A stretch of 64,000 nucleotides of DNA from Paenibacillus radicis (ex Xue et al. 2023) (GCF_024722015.1 NZ_JANQBD010000001.1:310001-374000); one strand, 5' to 3'. Counted from the first letter of the stretch, positions 34,984 through 44,929 are shown. The notes: generated from the letters alone by a model not told the origin. Numbers and translations: made by a program.

Positions 34984-35748
34984 TTACATACCTAACCACG
35001 TTTTAAATAAATGCTTCGTAGTATCTCTGTTCATTGCTGCAATCGAAGTCGTTAACGGAATGCCTTTTGGACAAGAGCGTACACAGTTCTGCGAGTTACC
35101 GCAGCCCTCAATACCGCCGTCCTCCATCAATGCTTCCAGACGCTCTTCTGCGTTCATCTCACCTGTTGGATGAGCATTGAACAAGCGAACCTGGGAAATA
35201 GCAGCAGGTCCGATAAACGAAGTTTTATCATTTACGTTGGGACAAGACTCCAGACATACACCACAAGTCATGCACTTGGACAGCTCATAAGCCCATTGAC
35301 GTTTGGACTCAGCCATACGAGGACCCGGACCTAGATCGTAAGTTCCATCGATAGGAATCCACGCTTTAACCCGTTTCAATGCGTTGAACATCCGCTCACG
35401 ATCTATTACAAGGTCACGAACAACAGGGAACGTACTCATCGGCGCAATGCGGACAGGCTGCTCCAGCTTATCGATAAGCGCCGAACAGGCTTGACGTGGT
35501 TTGCCGTTGATAACCATCGAGCATGCTCCGCATACTTCCTCAAGACAGTTCGATTCCCAGCACACAGGTGTAGTTTTGCTTCCTTGTACATTTACTGGAT
35601 TCCGCTGAACTTCCATCAATGCGCTGATTACGTTCATGTTCGGACGATACGGAACTTCAAATTCCTCTGTATAAGGCTTGCTTTCAGGCGATTCTTGGCG
35701 GGTAACGATAAACTTGACCTTTTTGCCTGCAGTAGTCGTTTCGGCCAT
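34984..35748 (-). CDS. sdhB: Succinate dehydrogenase iron-sulfur subunit
   Basis: Electron-transfer subunit of complex II, 254 residues. A [2Fe-2S] site (CWESNCLEEVCGACSMVING with C later at QAC), and the [4Fe-4S] and [3Fe-4S] sites in CMTCGVCLESCPN and CGNSQNCVRSCPKGIP. Passes electrons from SdhA's FAD to the haem/menaquinone site of SdhC. It begins 2 bp after sdhA, with its ribosome site inside the end of that gene. Confidence 0.97.
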   Translation of the reverse strand: MAETTTAGKKVKFIVTRQESPESKPYTEEFEVPYRPNMNVISALMEVQRNPVNVQGSKTTPVCWESNCLEEVCGACSMVINGKPRQACSALIDKLEQPVRIAPMSTFPVVRDLVIDRERMFNALKRVKAWIPIDGTYDLGPGPRMAESKRQWAYELSKCMTCGVCLESCPNVNDKTSFIGPAAISQVRLFNAHPTGEMNAEERLEALMEDGGIEGCGNSQNCVRSCPKGIPLTTSIAAMNRDTTKHLFKTWLGM

Positions 35749-35750
35749 GA

Positions 35751-37511
35751 TTAGCTTCCTCCCTTCTTCTTGTCTGTCGAATAGTCGCGTTTACGCGGTT
35801 TAATCAACGATACATCGACTTCTTCCCACTCGATAGTCGGACCTTCAGCGCCCCACTTAGCTTTGGTTGTTTTCAGGAAGTTGTCATCATCACGCTCAGG
35901 GAATTCAGGCTTGTAATGCGCGCCGCGGCTTTCGTTACGCTGTAGAGCTCCTAATGTCATCGCATGGGAAAGCTCCAGCATGTTCCATAGCTGACGAGTG
36001 AACGCCACGCCCTGGTTATTCCAACGAGCCGTATCGGTCATGCTGATGTTCCGGTAGCGCTGCTTCAGCTCATTGATTTTATCCAATGTATCCTGCAGCT
36101 TGTTGTTGTAGCGAACCACCGTCATATTGTTGGTCATCCACTCGCCAAGCTCTTTGTGAAGCACATAAGCGTTCTCGGTGCCATCCATTTTCAAGAGGCC
36201 CTCATATTTGTCCGTTTGCTTCTTCTTTTCACGGTCATATACGGAAGAAGAGATATCTTCAGTATGCTTGCTCAAGCCTTTGATATATTCAATGGCCTTA
36301 GGACCTGTCACCATACCGCCGTAAATAGCCGACAACAATGAGTTCGCACCCAAACGATTAGCTCCGTGGTATTGATATTCACACTCTCCACAGGCGAACA
36401 GACCCGGGATATTCGTCATTTGATTAAAGTCTACCCACATACCGCCCATCGAATAGTGAACCGCAGGGAAGATTTTCATTGGAATTTTACGCGGATCATC
36501 ACCCATGAACTTCTCATAGATTTCGATGATACCACCCAGCTTAACATCCAATTCCTTCGGATCCTTATGGGAAAGGTCAAGGTATACCATGTTCTCGCCA
36601 TTGATACCCAGCTTCTCGTCAACACAGACTGCAAAAATTTCACGAGTCGCGATATCACGAGGCACAAGGTTTCCGTAAGCCGGATATTTCTCTTCAAGGA
36701 AGTACCAAGGCTTACCGTCTTTATAAGTCCAGATACGGCCGCCTTCACCACGAGCCGATTCCGACATCAGGCGAAGCTTGTCATCCCCGGGAATAGCTGT
36801 CGGGTGAATCTGAATAAACTCACCATTAGCGTAGTAAACTCCCTGCTGATAAACAGCACTTGCTGCCGTACCTGTGTTGATTACCGAGTTCGTTGTTTTA
36901 CCGAAAATAATACCAGGGCCGCCTGTCGCCAGAATAACTGCGTCCGCTGCGAACGTGTGCACTTCCATCGTACGCAAATCCTGAGCAGACACACCACGGC
37001 ATACGCCATCGTCATCCAGCACAGCACCCATAAATTCATAATGCTCATACTTCGTTACAAGACCAGCGGTCTCCCAACGGCGTACTTGCTCATCCAATGC
37101 ATACAGCAGCTGCTGACCTGTAGTAGCGCCGGCAAAAGCAGTACGGTGATATTGAGTTCCACCAAAACGGCGGAAATCGAGCAAGCCTTCCGGTGTACGG
37201 TTGAACATAACGCCCATCCGGTCCATCAAGTGGATAATACCCGGCGCCGCATCACACATTGCTTTTACCAACGGCTGGTTAGCGAGAAAATCGCCGCCAT
37301 ATACGGTATCGTCAAAATGCTCCCATGTGGAGTCACCTTCACCTTTTGTATTAACAGCTCCGTTAATTCCACCTTGGGCACAAACGGAGTGGGATCGTTT
37401 TACAGGAACCAAGGAAAACAGGTTGACGTGAACCCCGGCTTCTGCGGCTTTGATGACTGCCATTAAACCTGCCAGGCCTCCACCAACCACGATTACTTTT
37501 GAATTAGCCAT
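35751..37511 (-). CDS. sdhA: Succinate dehydrogenase flavoprotein subunit
   Basis: Oxidises succinate to fumarate, linking the TCA cycle with menaquinone. 586 residues. FAD motif VVGGGLAGLMAVIKAAEAG, covalent flavin attachment at H41 (VKRSHSVCAQGG), substrate residues in HPTAIPG and SESARGEGGRIW, and HYSMGGMWVDF. ATG at 37511 behind AAGGAGG. Second gene of sdhCAB. Confidence 0.97.
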   Translation of the reverse strand: MANSKVIVVGGGLAGLMAVIKAAEAGVHVNLFSLVPVKRSHSVCAQGGINGAVNTKGEGDSTWEHFDDTVYGGDFLANQPLVKAMCDAAPGIIHLMDRMGVMFNRTPEGLLDFRRFGGTQYHRTAFAGATTGQQLLYALDEQVRRWETAGLVTKYEHYEFMGAVLDDDGVCRGVSAQDLRTMEVHTFAADAVILATGGPGIIFGKTTNSVINTGTAASAVYQQGVYYANGEFIQIHPTAIPGDDKLRLMSESARGEGGRIWTYKDGKPWYFLEEKYPAYGNLVPRDIATREIFAVCVDEKLGINGENMVYLDLSHKDPKELDVKLGGIIEIYEKFMGDDPRKIPMKIFPAVHYSMGGMWVDFNQMTNIPGLFACGECEYQYHGANRLGANSLLSAIYGGMVTGPKAIEYIKGLSKHTEDISSSVYDREKKKQTDKYEGLLKMDGTENAYVLHKELGEWMTNNMTVVRYNNKLQDTLDKINELKQRYRNISMTDTARWNNQGVAFTRQLWNMLELSHAMTLGALQRNESRGAHYKPEFPERDDDNFLKTTKAKWGAEGPTIEWEEVDVSLIKPRKRDYSTDKKKGGS

Positions 37512-37527
37512 TGTTGTTCACTCCTCC

Positions 37528-38184
37528 TTATCCTTGAGCCATCTTAGGCACGGTTTGGAACTGCGGATCTACGAAAGCAGACAAAGACATAATAAACATA
37601 ACTGACATCAATATAAACACACCAATCCATACAAATGTGGATACACGCTGCGCTCTCGGGCCGACAGTGATCCCCCAGCTAACCAGGAAAGACCACATTC
37701 CATTGCTAAAATGGAACACAGCCGACACGATGCCAATACAGTATAGAACAAAATTAACCGGATTCGATGCAATTGCATGCATTTGTGTACCAATCGCATC
37801 TTGAGCTACGTTGCCCAATGTAATCTGAAAACGTGTTTCAAAGAAATGCCAGGCCACGAACAAGAACGTGATAACACCTGTCACACGCTGCAGAAAAAAC
37901 ATTTGGTTACGGAAATACCCATAATTCGACACATTGTTACGCGCTGTGTAAGCAACGTATAGGCCATAAACAGCATGATAAAGAAGCGGCAGCCAGATTC
38001 CGAAGATCTCAAGCGCCAGCATCAGAGGCAGATCGTGAAGCCAGTGCACATTTTCCAAAAATGCAACATGTCCGCCTTTGTAAGCCTTGTAGTTAGTAAG
38101 CAGGTGCTCGATCAAAAAGAAGCCGACCGGGATCACACCAAGCAATGAATGCAGCTTACGAGAAAAATACGAGTTACGAAACAT
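37528..38184 (-). CDS. sdhC: Succinate dehydrogenase cytochrome b558 subunit
   Basis: Membrane anchor with five helices and two b haems, 218 residues, of the Bacillus type. Histidines for haem binding lie in the helices (for example in LIEHLLTNYKAYKGGH, LLYHAVYGLYVAY, FVAWHFFETR and VFHFSNGMWSF). Reduces menaquinone. ATG at 38184 behind AAGGAGGGAAAGG. First gene of the operon; the 310-bp gap to the divergent LysR gene must hold both promoters. Confidence 0.95.
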   Translation of the reverse strand: MFRNSYFSRKLHSLLGVIPVGFFLIEHLLTNYKAYKGGHVAFLENVHWLHDLPLMLALEIFGIWLPLLYHAVYGLYVAYTARNNVSNYGYFRNQMFFLQRVTGVITFLFVAWHFFETRFQITLGNVAQDAIGTQMHAIASNPVNFVLYCIGIVSAVFHFSNGMWSFLVSWGITVGPRAQRVSTFVWIGVFILMSVMFIMSLSAFVDPQFQTVPKMAQG

Positions 38185-38494
38185 TGGATTCCTTTCCCTC
38201 CTTAAATAATAAATACTTCGTTTAATAAAGCCGGGTCACACGTTAATAAACCATGTTTCATTGTACTCCCACAGGAAACAAGCGTCAATAAAATCGCTAT
38301 GCCTATTTTCCATGGATCGACATTTTTTTATGCAGAGTCATGTGAAAAATGTGAACGATGCGTGACATATACATACTACTCTTTTATCGCTTATAATGGA
38401 AGTGCTGATTGTTTATAATCCGTTATTCATTTTGGACATAAGCAATGATAAATATCACAGTATCATCATCACCTTTTTGAAAGAAGGTTAACCA
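38185..38494. other. Intergenic region with divergent promoters (sdhC / LysR)
   Basis: No ORF or repeat. AT-rich. A -10-like TATAAT at about 38392 precedes the LysR gene, without a clear -35 partner. Nothing else identified. Confidence 0.4.
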
Positions 38495-39394
38495 TTGACG
38501 GAAAATATGGATATCTTCGCCACCGTAGTTGAAATGGAAAGCTTGAATAAAGCCTCGCAATCGTTGAACATATCTCAACCGGCGCTTTCCCGCAAAATCA
38601 TGCGCTTGGAGGAGGAGCTCGGAGTAGAGCTGTTCCGTCGTAAAGGCAAGCGGCTGGAGCTTACACGGGCGGGGCGAGTCTGCTACGAGCATGCACTGGA
38701 GCAGCGGCATCTGGAGCGCAAGCTTCAGCGTTCATTAGAAGAGTTCAAATCAGCTGTCAAACCGTCCAGCATTATCATCGGGGCAAGCCTGACGACTCTG
38801 CAATCTACGCTTCCCGATCTTATTACCATCTATACGAAGGATTACCCAAATACCGACATTAAAGCTATTACTGGAAAAACTCACGAAATTGTTCCCATGG
38901 TGAAGGACCGGAAAGTCGATATTGGCTTGGTTGCCTCCAAGATAGAGCATCCCGGCCTGCAGTGCATTCCACTGTTTGACGACCATCTCTGTCTGGTTCT
39001 GCCCATCGGCCATCCGTTCGTAAGCAAAGCATCCATAGAAATCAGCGATCTCCATGAGTTGCCGATGATCCTCTTCTCCAGAGGGACCTGGTACCGCGTC
39101 CTTATGGATGAGCTGTTTCACCGCTACGCGGTGCATCCCGATGTCAAGATGGAGATCGATTCGTTCGAAGCGATCATTCGCCTTGTATCGACCTGCAAAA
39201 CAGCTACGCTTTTGCCGGAGTCATATTTGCGACGCCATTTAATAGAAGAAAACGAGCTGATCATCCGATTTATACCGGCGCTTGAGCAAACAACAAGAAC
39301 GACCTCTCTGTTATTTACAGAAGAGGCCGCCCATCATCCGTCAGCGCAGCAATTTATTGAAAAGGCCAAGGATTATTTCAATAAACACGGTTAA
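38495..39394 (+). CDS. LysR-family transcriptional regulator
   Basis: Typical LysR regulator of 299 residues. N-terminal winged helix-turn-helix (FATVVEMESLNKASQSLNISQPALSRKI) and a periplasmic-binding-like effector domain from about residue 88. It starts at TTG (38495) behind AAGAAGG; the next ATG is four codons in with poor spacing. Divergent from sdhCAB, so it may regulate the TCA operon, as LysR proteins often act on the gene they face. Effector unknown. Confidence 0.88.
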   Translation: MTENMDIFATVVEMESLNKASQSLNISQPALSRKIMRLEEELGVELFRRKGKRLELTRAGRVCYEHALEQRHLERKLQRSLEEFKSAVKPSSIIIGASLTTLQSTLPDLITIYTKDYPNTDIKAITGKTHEIVPMVKDRKVDIGLVASKIEHPGLQCIPLFDDHLCLVLPIGHPFVSKASIEISDLHELPMILFSRGTWYRVLMDELFHRYAVHPDVKMEIDSFEAIIRLVSTCKTATLLPESYLRRHLIEENELIIRFIPALEQTTRTTSLLFTEEAAHHPSAQQFIEKAKDYFNKHG

Positions 39395-39428
39395 GTCTTC
39401 TTAATCAGTTTTCTTAATCAAAACACTA

Positions 39429-40676
39429 CTATTTATGGTTCACACTTTCTCCCGTTTCCTCGATACCCAGCTTTCTCGCCACATAGGCAGTAGTTCCCGC
39501 CTGAAGGAGAATCGTCAGCAGCACAGCCAGAAAGGTCACAGAAGCGATCACGTCGGCATATTTAATGCCGAGTCCAGCGATCATACCCGACAGCGCAGCC
39601 GGAATGACTCCAGTCTCACGGACCCAGAACATGAACACAATCTCATTCCGGGTCCACCCGGCCTTGCGGTCAGGAAGCGTGCACGCCAACACGGTTAACG
39701 GGCGCGCCACCAGCATAAATATGGCTATAACAGCAAGGCTTGGCCACAAATTAGCCAGAATGAGCTGGAAGTTCACTTGACTGCCCAGCAATATAAAGAT
39801 AAGCATCCGCATAATCACGGTTATATTCTCTGTAAAATGGCCCATTTCATGAAGCTTATCATTTAAATCCAGCTTGAATAAGTCCACATTGCCCCAGATT
39901 AAGCCTGCCGTAAAGGTAGCCATGAATCCACTGACATGAAGCAAGTCGCCCAGCCAATAAGCTCCAATCGCTGTAACAACCAAAGCTATAGTTGCATAAT
40001 CACGCAGCAAGCCGAGCTTGAGATGCCCCGTAATATAGGCAAATACGAAGCCAACAGCTGCACCCACCACGATCCCGCCAACTGCTGTTTTCACGAAATC
40101 AAACACACCCGACGCTAGTGATACCGCTTGGCCCCCCATAATTACCGCAATAACAGTGAAAGTTAGGATGGAGGCGGTTGCATCGTTGAACGCCGATTCG
40201 CTTTCAACCGTTTCCCTCACCTTGGTACGGATTTTCACCTGCTTGAATACCGGAATCAACGTCGCAGGGTCGGTAGATGCAATAATCGCCCCCAGCAGCA
40301 CAGCATACATCATGGGTAAACCGAGGAACCAGTGAGCCGCAAAAGCTACCACAGCACAAGTAATAAGCACACCAGGTACTGAGAGGAGAGAGACGGTTAA
40401 CCACACCTTCTTTAACCCGGACAATCGAATGTTCCGTCCCCCGTCAAACAGGATCAATGCTGATCCTAACGTCAATATGAATTGATTGGTAAACGAGCTG
40501 CTAGTCTCGGTTACCAAGTGAAGTCCTTGGCCTATAATCATGCCGGCTACTAGAAAAAGAGCAACATCTGGAAGCTTAAGCCAACCTGACAGTCTGCCAA
40601 ACAACATGCCCATCCCGAGAATAAAAATTAATAAGAACAATACATGGTGAATCATCTCATTAACGTCAGTCTGCAT
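39429..40676 (-). CDS. Cation:proton antiporter, CPA1/NhaP-like
   Basis: Membrane antiporter exchanging potassium or sodium for protons, 415 residues, about 12 helices. Transport-site signature STDPATLIPVFKQVKIRTKVRETVESESAFNDA. It lacks the C-terminal TrkA domains of NhaP2-type proteins. It follows ktrA by 57 bp on the same strand with no convincing terminator between, so it probably shares the c-di-AMP riboswitch-controlled transcript. Pairing an uptake system with an antiporter suggests a potassium homeostasis operon. Confidence 0.87.
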   Translation of the reverse strand: MQTDVNEMIHHVLFLLIFILGMGMLFGRLSGWLKLPDVALFLVAGMIIGQGLHLVTETSSSFTNQFILTLGSALILFDGGRNIRLSGLKKVWLTVSLLSVPGVLITCAVVAFAAHWFLGLPMMYAVLLGAIIASTDPATLIPVFKQVKIRTKVRETVESESAFNDATASILTFTVIAVIMGGQAVSLASGVFDFVKTAVGGIVVGAAVGFVFAYITGHLKLGLLRDYATIALVVTAIGAYWLGDLLHVSGFMATFTAGLIWGNVDLFKLDLNDKLHEMGHFTENITVIMRMLIFILLGSQVNFQLILANLWPSLAVIAIFMLVARPLTVLACTLPDRKAGWTRNEIVFMFWVRETGVIPAALSGMIAGLGIKYADVIASVTFLAVLLTILLQAGTTAYVARKLGIEETGESVNHK

Positions 40677-40733
40677 CGGTTCACTCCATCCGCTTCCTTA
40701 CAAAAGTTACAAGTTTCCTTTTATAAAAGCTAA

Positions 40734-41396
40734 TTAGCGTCTAACTTCGTTCTCAAACAATTCGATCTGTTGATTGGTTCCGATGATAACCATAATATCC
40801 TGATCATCCAAGGTGTCTGAGGCCGTTGGGGCTATAATAACGCTATTCTTCTTATTAATAGCTACAACACTGCAGCCGTATTTGGCTCTCGTATCCAGTT
40901 CTCTTAGCGAACGTCCGCATAATCGTTTGGGCACTGTCAGCTCAGCTATTGTGTAATCCTTCGAAAGCTCAATATAATCGAGCAAGTTCGGAGATACCAA
41001 CTGATGAGCAACGCGGATCCCCATATCCCTCTCCGGATAGATTACTCTGTCCACGCCTATCTTTTGCAATACCTTACCGTGAAGCTCAGACAGCGCCTTG
41101 GCAACTACCTGCTTCACACCGATATCTTTAAGAAGGATAGCCGTTAGTATACTCGATTGGATATCATCACCGATTGCAACGATGGCACAGTCGATATTGC
41201 GGATCCCGAGAGACCTAAGCACCTCTTCGTCCGTCGAATCAGCCACCACAACATGTGTCAGCTTCTCGCTCATTTCGTCTACCGCTTCCTCATCTTTATC
41301 GATGCCTAGTACCTCATAGCCTAATTCAATTAATTCCTTTGCGAGGCTCGAACCGAATCTCCCCAAACCAATTACAGCGTACTGACTGCGTTTCAT
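40734..41396 (-). CDS. ktrA: Potassium uptake regulatory subunit KtrA
   Basis: Cytoplasmic RCK ring protein that gates KtrB, 220 residues. RCK_N with nucleotide-binding motif VIGLGRFGSSLAKELIELG and acidic D35-type strand end (LGIDKD), RCK_C from about 135 (the c-di-AMP-binding domain in homologues). Twelve base pairs after ktrB. Its potassium system is inhibited by c-di-AMP at protein level in relatives, in addition to RNA-level control. Confidence 0.93.
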   Translation of the reverse strand: MKRSQYAVIGLGRFGSSLAKELIELGYEVLGIDKDEEAVDEMSEKLTHVVVADSTDEEVLRSLGIRNIDCAIVAIGDDIQSSILTAILLKDIGVKQVVAKALSELHGKVLQKIGVDRVIYPERDMGIRVAHQLVSPNLLDYIELSKDYTIAELTVPKRLCGRSLRELDTRAKYGCSVVAINKKNSVIIAPTASDTLDDQDIMVIIGTNQQIELFENEVRR

Positions 41397-41408
41397 AGTT
41401 ATGTTCCC

Positions 41409-42761
41409 CTATCCGATTGTAATTTTCCCTTCCGGGTATCTGTATAATTCTTTTTCCGTTTTCGGTCCGAGCGCATATGCCAACGTCAATGGTCCTAAAC
41501 GGCCTATAAACATCATTAGTGCTATCATTACTTTACCGATATCCGACAAATCTGGAGTTAATCCCATAGTTAAGCCCACTGTACCGAATGCCGAGGTTAC
41601 CTCAAACAAGATCATTAAGAATGGGTGATCCTCCGTGGTTGACAGTACCATTGAGACGAATATAACTAGAAATAAGGCAATCATGGTCAACGTAATGGCC
41701 TTAAGGATACGATCCTTGCCCAAACGGTAATGAAACAGCACGATATCTTCTTTACCGCGAATCATCGCGATTGTGGCGCCAACCAGCGTAGTAAACGTTG
41801 TTGTCTTAATACCGCCGCCCGTAGAACCAGGTGAAGCTCCTATAAACATCAGGATAATCGTGAAAAATTGGCTGGCCTGCCGCATGCCTCCGATATCGAT
41901 TGTATTCGCTCCGGCCGTCCGTGGAGAAACCGATTGAAAGAATGCCGCTAATACTTTACCTGACCAATCGAGAGTTCCAAATGTCTTCTGATTCGTAAAT
42001 TCAAAAATAAAAATAACAATGGCACCAAAAAAGATCAGGAATCCGGTTGTGCTGAGCACTACCTTGGAATGGAGCGACAGTCTTTTGTTCACCCTAAAAT
42101 CAAGCAAATCCGATATTACTATAAATCCAATCCCGCCTAATATGATGAGCCCCATCGAAACGATATTAATTATCGGATCGGAAGCGTAGGAGGTCAGACT
42201 GCTGAACGGTCCTGTCACACTTCCGAATAAATCGAAGCCGGCGTTGTTAAAAAAGGAAATTGCATGCCATATCCCATAATAGATCCCTTTGGCAGGACCC
42301 AGATCTAACGACCAGCGTATAGAGAAAATGACAGCAGCGATCAATTCTATCGTTAAGGAATATCGTATTACCTTACGAATGAGGCGTACGATTCCTTCCA
42401 TGCTCCCTTGATTCATCGCTTCCTGAAGAATTAAACGTTCTTTAAGTGAAATCCGTTTCTTCAGCATAAAGGCAAACAGGGTCGCCATCGTCATAAAGCC
42501 AAGTCCGCCAACCTGAATCAGCGTGATGATAACGATTTGCCCAAACATGGTGTACGATGATCCTGTATCCACAACCACGAGCCCGGTTACACAGGTCGCA
42601 GAAGTAGCGGTAAACAATGCGTTAAGAAAAGTATGCGGTGTCCCTGTTGCAGACGCTATAGGCAGGGTTAGCAGTATCGTACCAACTAGAATGATCGCAG
42701 CAAAACCCAAGACCAAAATTTGCGGCGGCGTTAGTTCGATTTTTTTAAAAGTAAGCTTCAT
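41409..42761 (-). CDS. ktrB: Potassium uptake channel subunit KtrB
   Basis: Sodium-dependent potassium channel-like transporter, 450 residues, of the Trk/Ktr/HKT superfamily. Four pore loops carry the filter glycines: CVTGLVVVDTG, NNAGFDLFG, SPRTAGANT and SAFGTVGLTMG. First gene behind the c-di-AMP riboswitch. ATG at 42761 behind GGGGTGG. Confidence 0.94.
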   Translation of the reverse strand: MKLTFKKIELTPPQILVLGFAAIILVGTILLTLPIASATGTPHTFLNALFTATSATCVTGLVVVDTGSSYTMFGQIVIITLIQVGGLGFMTMATLFAFMLKKRISLKERLILQEAMNQGSMEGIVRLIRKVIRYSLTIELIAAVIFSIRWSLDLGPAKGIYYGIWHAISFFNNAGFDLFGSVTGPFSSLTSYASDPIINIVSMGLIILGGIGFIVISDLLDFRVNKRLSLHSKVVLSTTGFLIFFGAIVIFIFEFTNQKTFGTLDWSGKVLAAFFQSVSPRTAGANTIDIGGMRQASQFFTIILMFIGASPGSTGGGIKTTTFTTLVGATIAMIRGKEDIVLFHYRLGKDRILKAITLTMIALFLVIFVSMVLSTTEDHPFLMILFEVTSAFGTVGLTMGLTPDLSDIGKVMIALMMFIGRLGPLTLAYALGPKTEKELYRYPEGKITIG

Positions 42762-42828
42762 TTTCCACCCCGACCTCTAATTATCCCCACAACAATAACC
42801 CCCAAAATTATGTTTAAGCACAACAAAA

Positions 42829-42868
42829 AAGACACTGGAAGCCCACTGCCGTATTTATGGGTCCTGTT
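42829..42868 (-). terminator. Leader terminator of the riboswitch
   Basis: On the minus strand GGACCCA pairs with TGGG-CT-TCC, then AGTGTCTTTTTT. It lies right after the c-di-AMP aptamer and before ktrB, as an expression platform would. Pairing has a 2-base bulge, so it is a candidate. Confidence 0.55.
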
Positions 42869-42871
42869 ATT

Positions 42872-42995
42872 AAGCCTACGAGGTTAGCTGACGGATTCGG
42901 GCTTACAGGTACCCTATCATCCCAACATAATGTGCGTTGGAATTAATTCACCCCTATTACAATGGTTCCCCCGTTTTCGAAAAGAAATTCGGCTT
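42872..42995 (-). promoter_or_regulatory. c-di-AMP riboswitch (ydaO/yuaA type) upstream of ktrBA
   Basis: The minus strand shows the conserved ydaO/yuaA blocks in order: GGGGGAACC, AGGGGTGAATT, AGGGTACC, then CCGAATCCGTCAGCTAACC and CTCGTAGGC. The outer stem P1 is AAGCC (42995-42991) with GGCTT (42876-42872). Known members bind cyclic di-AMP and switch off potassium uptake genes; here the gene downstream is ktrB. Recognised from sequence conservation only, but the match is very clear. Confidence 0.93.
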
Positions 42996-43252
42996 TTTAT
43001 TCAATTGATATGAATTATAAGGCTCTTTATCAGGAAGTACAAAGTCGCTTTTGATCGAAAACGGGTGATATTCTTATTTTTACTAGTACTGACATGAGTA
43101 GGAGTGCGTGTTCGCTTTGCTTTTCAGCGATTTTCCTCCTTTTGCTCTTGAATTCATTGGATTTTGCTTAGTCATTTGTGCTAAGTTAAAAGAATACACT
43201 GTTAAAATACTCAAGCTTACTAATCCATTATTTCAAAAGGAGACAATCATTA

Positions 43253-44908
43253 GTGAAACGACAATCGGAATCTCCTCTGCTGCTGTTAGCTGTTATAGGC
43301 ATCATTCTTTATTTGACTGTTGTAGGCTCGTCCTATTTGCAAGATCCAGGCAAGTCAGTTGAGTCAGAACCGCGTTATCCGAGCATAACCAAGCAGGAAG
43401 CAGCCGATGCCGCAGCCCAATTTGTCAAAGAAAGGTTTGGACTCTCTGCAGGTAGTTACACTACGAATACCTTATTTCAATCCAATTCCAAACGAAGCGG
43501 CTATTTGCAAAAGGAGAAGCTAAGCGAAGAATATACGAAACGCTTCAGCAGCTTGCCGATCGATTACTATGAAGTCGAAATCAACGATAATACCAACAAG
43601 ATGACTTATTATATCGATGTGAATTATTCCAATCAGAGGATACTTGGCTGGGAAGCCTACAGCGCTCCTTCAGCCAGACAGCAAACGATCGCATCACCCA
43701 AACCTGGAAATCAAGAGCTTGCAGAACTTGCCATTAAAGATCAGGGATATTCGGTAGCAGATTTCGTAAAAGCAGCACATGATCAAGGCAAAAAAGCCGC
43801 TGAAAGACGCGAGCGACCTTCAAGCGCCGCTGGTACGGAATTTGTGTTTGAGAGCAAAGACAAGCAAATTGGGACGGCCAAGCTTCTCTTGACCCTATCT
43901 GTTGCTAACGGTAAGGTCGTGTCCTTCCATCCCGTATTCGACATTCCTCAATCTTTCCTGGAGTGGCAAAAGCATCAGGACGACCGTGCAACTCTTATGA
44001 CCCGCATCAGCTTGGCTGTTTCCTTAATCATGGCATTTGCCTCCCTGTACATCATTATCCGTTATCGAAAAGAAATTACATTTCGACGGGGTTTACTGCT
44101 CAGCTTTCTTTTCCTTGCCGTCTACGTTGCCAATAATTTTAACATGCTGCCTGCATTCCGCACCTCTCATTCGGATGCGCCTTCGCAGCTGCAAGGCATC
44201 ATCTACTTATGGATAAGCAATGTAATTATATTTTTGATGGCTGTCAGCGTTTATTTCTCATTGCTTGCAGGTAAAAACATGTGGCTGCGCCGAGGCTGGA
44301 ATCCAATCGTCGAATGGAGTGATCCGACGTTCGGCAATCGCATTGTAACGGCAATGGGCCGAGGGTACTTACTCTGTTTATTCGTCCTCGGAGTACAACA
44401 AGGGCTTTTCTTCATAGCCGGAGAGTATTTCGATGTCTGGTCGGTCAATGACCCTTCGGACTCTGTGCTTAACATGTCAATTCCCGCTATATTTCCGTTG
44501 TTAGCCTGGTCCGCATCGATATCGGAGGAAGCCATTTACCGGCTGTTCGGCATCGCCTTCTTCTTGAAGCTGGTACGCAATCGGTTTTTGGCCGTGCTGC
44601 TTCCAAGTATGATTTGGGCGCTCAGTCACACCCAGTATCCTATATATCCGGTGTATACACGTTTAATTGAAGTTACCATTATTGGACTTATCTTTGGTTT
44701 CGCCTTCCTGAAATACGGGTTTATGACAGTCTTGTTTGCCCATGCCACAATGGATAGCATTCTGATGGGACTATCTCTCATAGATATGGGGGATTGGGCC
44801 CAAAGCATTATAGGCACCTTCTATCTGATATTTCCGGCAATCATAGGTTGGTTCCTTGCATGGGTACATGGCAAAAGAAAAAGACGGGAGCAGATGGTCC
44901 CGTCTTAA
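43253..44908 (+). CDS. CPBP-family intramembrane metalloprotease
   Basis: Membrane protein of 551 residues. One helix at the N-terminus, an extracytoplasmic region of about 200 residues, then about eight helices. The CPBP (Abi, CAAX protease-like) motifs lie at the C-terminus: SISEEAIYRLFGIAFF (EExxxR), ALSHTQYP and FAHATMDSILMG, giving the glutamate and histidine metal ligands. Such proteases cut membrane peptides or act in bacteriocin immunity; the large N-terminal part is unusual. GTG start behind AAGGAGA. Confidence 0.82.
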   Translation: MKRQSESPLLLLAVIGIILYLTVVGSSYLQDPGKSVESEPRYPSITKQEAADAAAQFVKERFGLSAGSYTTNTLFQSNSKRSGYLQKEKLSEEYTKRFSSLPIDYYEVEINDNTNKMTYYIDVNYSNQRILGWEAYSAPSARQQTIASPKPGNQELAELAIKDQGYSVADFVKAAHDQGKKAAERRERPSSAAGTEFVFESKDKQIGTAKLLLTLSVANGKVVSFHPVFDIPQSFLEWQKHQDDRATLMTRISLAVSLIMAFASLYIIIRYRKEITFRRGLLLSFLFLAVYVANNFNMLPAFRTSHSDAPSQLQGIIYLWISNVIIFLMAVSVYFSLLAGKNMWLRRGWNPIVEWSDPTFGNRIVTAMGRGYLLCLFVLGVQQGLFFIAGEYFDVWSVNDPSDSVLNMSIPAIFPLLAWSASISEEAIYRLFGIAFFLKLVRNRFLAVLLPSMIWALSHTQYPIYPVYTRLIEVTIIGLIFGFAFLKYGFMTVLFAHATMDSILMGLSLIDMGDWAQSIIGTFYLIFPAIIGWFLAWVHGKRKRREQMVPS

Positions 44909-44929
44909 ATAAGGATTACATATAAGTTA

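Noticed and set aside
36366..37466. 366-codon ORF on the plus strand opposite sdhA
   Set aside because: Entirely antisense to sdhA, no ribosome site, composition typical of an antisense shadow of a conserved gene.
43108..43362. 84-codon ORF overlapping the start of the CPBP protease gene
   Set aside because: Overlaps the CPBP gene in another frame; the GTG at 43253 has the ribosome site.
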